Source: Clostridiaceae bacterium (GTDB taxonomy: Bacteria > Bacillota > Clostridia > Oscillospirales > Acutalibacteraceae). Taken from it: a stretch of DNA of 34,462 nt. Location of the stretch: assembly GCA_904501875.1 (NCBI GenBank), contig CAJGCQ010000003.1, positions 1 to 34,462 on the forward strand, read 5' to 3'. Positions 32,971-34,462 of the stretch are shown piece by piece (positions within the stretch are counted from its first letter, which is position 1; each line of letters begins with the position of its first letter). The notes beneath the pieces were generated by a model. The model did not search any database. It had not been told where the DNA came from and worked only from the letters and a program-made list of their open reading frames with translations. Made by a program: the position numbers and the translations under genes.

Positions 32971-32997
32971 AAAAAATAAGCTCCGGCTTATTTTTTT
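32971..32997 (+). terminator. Terminator between feoA and feoB
   Basis: An 11-bp stem (32971-32981 with 32986-32996) and TCCG loop with a run of seven T, three bases after the feoA stop. It would end or reduce read-through into feoB. Confidence 0.85.
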
Positions 32998-33004
32998 GGC
33001 CATC

Positions 33005-33022
33005 GGTTAGCGACGGCTAACT
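33005..33022 (+). promoter_or_regulatory. Repressor operator 3 (feoB)
   Basis: Identical over 18 bases to operator 1. It follows the feoA terminator and precedes feoB by about 50 bases, implying a separate feoB promoter, although no clean -35/-10 pair is seen (TATAAA at 33043-33048 is a candidate -10). Confidence 0.75.
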
Positions 33023-33074
33023 CACAGTTATCACTTTGATTTGTATAAAGTTAAGAAGCAGGAGGATGAAACCA

Positions 33075-34462
33075 ATGAGAATTGCTTTGACAGGCAACCC
33101 AAACTCAGGTAAGACCACAATGTATAATGCTCTAACCGGTCGAAATGAAAAGGTCGGCAACTGGGCAGGTGTTACCGTAGACAAAAAAGAACACCCGATC
33201 AAGAAGGTGTACGCAGGCGGCGAACAAATTATAGCCGTCGACCTTCCCGGTGCATATTCTATGTCGCCGTTTACAAGCGAGGAAAGTATTACAAGCACTT
33301 ACGTTAAGAACGAAAATCCCGATGTTATCATCAATATCGTGGATACCGACAACTTGAGCCGTAGCCTTTTCTTTACCACTCAGCTATTGGAACTCGGTAT
33401 CCCCGTTGTTGTAGCTCTAAACAAGAGTGATATTGGCAAGAAAAAAGGAAACAAGATTGATGTGGATGCTCTTTTACGAAAGCTTGGCTGTCCTGTTGTG
33501 AAAACCGTTTCCACATCGGCAGACGGATTAAAGACTCTGATTGAAGCGGCTGTAGCACAGGTAGGGAAAGAGCAAACTGCTCCCTACATACAAGAAGATA
33601 TTGACCCGACGGATAAGGCACAGGTTGAAGCAGCAGACCGCAAGCGATTTGAGTTCGTGAACGAAATTGTAAAAGATGTTGAAACCCGTAAAGTACTTAC
33701 TAAGGACAAAAACATTGGCGATAAGATCGATGCTATTCTCACAAACAAGTGGCTCGGTATTCCCATTTTCGCCGCAGTGATGTTCCTTGTATTCCATATT
33801 TCTCAGGCAGAAGGTCCTCTCGGACTTGGCAAATGGCTTGAAGGTATATTAGCAGGTGCAGTAGAATCGTTCCAAGGTTATATTGGTGAACTTTTAGCAA
33901 ATGCACACCCGCTGTTGCAGGCTATTGTTATTGATGGTATTATCGGCGGTGTTGCTGCTGTTGTGGGCTTCCTGCCTCTTGTTATGGTGATGTACTTCCT
34001 CATTGCTCTTTTGGAGGATTGCGGATATATGTCCCGTGCGGCAGTTGTGCTTGATCCTATCTTCAAAAAGGTAGGCCTTTCCGGTAAATCGGTTATTCCA
34101 TTCGTTATCACCGTCGGTTGTGCGGTTCCCGGTATTATGGCAAGCCGAACCATCCGCAATGAGCGTGAGCGCAGAGCAACAGCTATGCTCGCTCCCTTTA
34201 TGCCTTGCGGCGCAAAGATTCCCGTTATTGCTCTTTTTGCAGGTGCTTTCTTTGACAACGCAGGATGGGTTAGCGCATTAATGTATTTTGCGGGTATTGC
34301 TTTAATTTTCCTTGGCGCGTTGCTCATCAATGCGATTACCGGCTATCGTGCTCGAAAATCCTTCTTTATCATAGAGCTTCCTGAATACAAGGTTCCTTCT
34401 CTTTGGGGCGCATTTAAGTCTATGTGTAGTCGTGGTTGGGCTTATATTGTAAAAGCAGCTAC
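33075..34462 (+). CDS. feoB: FeoB, GTPase-coupled ferrous iron transporter (3' end outside window)
   Basis: The frame is open from ATG 33075 to the window end: 462 codons and no stop. AGGAGG (33060-33065) precedes the start by nine bases. G domain: GNPNSGKTT (7-15), the switch region GNWAGVTVDKKE, DLPGAYSM, NKSD and a TSA-like G5 motif. Then a helical GDI region and the membrane permease with WLGIPIFAAVMFLVF, FLPLVMVMYFLIALLEDCGYMSRAA and VGCAVPGIMASRTI, the conserved FeoB pore motif. Imports Fe2+ across the cytoplasmic membrane. Full-length relatives have roughly 600-700 or more residues, so perhaps a third is missing. Confidence 0.96.
   Translation, partial: MRIALTGNPNSGKTTMYNALTGRNEKVGNWAGVTVDKKEHPIKKVYAGGEQIIAVDLPGAYSMSPFTSEESITSTYVKNENPDVIINIVDTDNLSRSLFFTTQLLELGIPVVVALNKSDIGKKKGNKIDVDALLRKLGCPVVKTVSTSADGLKTLIEAAVAQVGKEQTAPYIQEDIDPTDKAQVEAADRKRFEFVNEIVKDVETRKVLTKDKNIGDKIDAILTNKWLGIPIFAAVMFLVFHISQAEGPLGLGKWLEGILAGAVESFQGYIGELLANAHPLLQAIVIDGIIGGVAAVVGFLPLVMVMYFLIALLEDCGYMSRAAVVLDPIFKKVGLSGKSVIPFVITVGCAVPGIMASRTIRNERERRATAMLAPFMPCGAKIPVIALFAGAFFDNAGWVSALMYFAGIALIFLGALLINAITGYRARKSFFIIELPEYKVPSLWGAFKSMCSRGWAYIVKAA

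Noticed and set aside
33878..34330. 150-codon minus-strand frame inside feoB
   Set aside because: It is a shadow of the feoB permease domain, with low-complexity composition and no homology I recognise.

Overview
The window looks like a chromosomal segment of an anaerobic gut-type Clostridia (Oscillospiraceae/Ruminococcaceae-like Firmicute). The basis is the ctsR-mcsA-mcsB-clpC operon, cdaA-cdaR, recD2, a YtvI-type sporulation membrane protein, a type III glutamine synthetase, a UPF0735 ACT protein ahead of hom, sigma-A-like promoters, strong GGAGG ribosome binding sites and U-tailed terminators. This placement is inferred from gene content; no rRNA or tRNA gene is visible.

Layout. 1-1573 is accessory: the 3' end of a serine recombinase gene, an array of eight small palindromes, then a two-gene operon (four-helix-bundle protein plus ABC-type ATPase). 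1800-6281 (minus) is the CtsR/McsA/McsB/ClpC protein quality control operon, with two inverted CtsR-type operators around its promoter. 6446-9642 holds a 40-residue Cys/Gly-rich peptide gene, glnN and a short LCP-like membrane protein. 9826-19009 (minus) is one compact nine-gene operon for the whole route from PEP and erythrose 4-phosphate to Phe and Tyr: aminotransferase, pheA, aroB, aroC, an aroE-aroK fusion, aroQ, aroA, tyrA and DAHP synthase. 19278-26046 (minus) carries an MreB-like gene, comF, recD2, a small membrane protein, cdaR and cdaA. 26148-28657 (minus) carries a cysteine-desulfurase-like enzyme, a DUF3343 putative S/Se carrier and a YtvI-like permease. 28785-31677 (plus) is ACT protein-hom-lysC. 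31741-32162 is non-coding, with a second palindrome array. 32163-34462 is a DtxR/MntR-type repressor divergent from feoA and a right-truncated feoB, with three copies of a palindromic operator.

The most interesting element is the leader of the aromatic operon (19010-19227, minus). A good sigma-A promoter is followed by a 22-codon open frame starting MFGYIAYRFYYY, in which 7 of residues 2-12 are Phe or Tyr. An intrinsic terminator lies 20 nt past its stop codon and just before the first structural gene. This is the layout of a ribosome-mediated Phe/Tyr attenuator, with no T-box visible. A second lead is the pair of tandem palindrome arrays (286-453 and about 31965-32094). In both, the stems vary but the linkers are conserved, and one array supplies the -35 box of the four-helix-bundle/ATPase operon.

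Regulation readable elsewhere: CtsR heptads at ctsR, an internal ribosome binding site and start inside lysC (aspartokinase beta subunit), a palindrome over the hom-operon promoter, metal-repressor operators at feo, and a structured 5' leader on the MreB-like gene.
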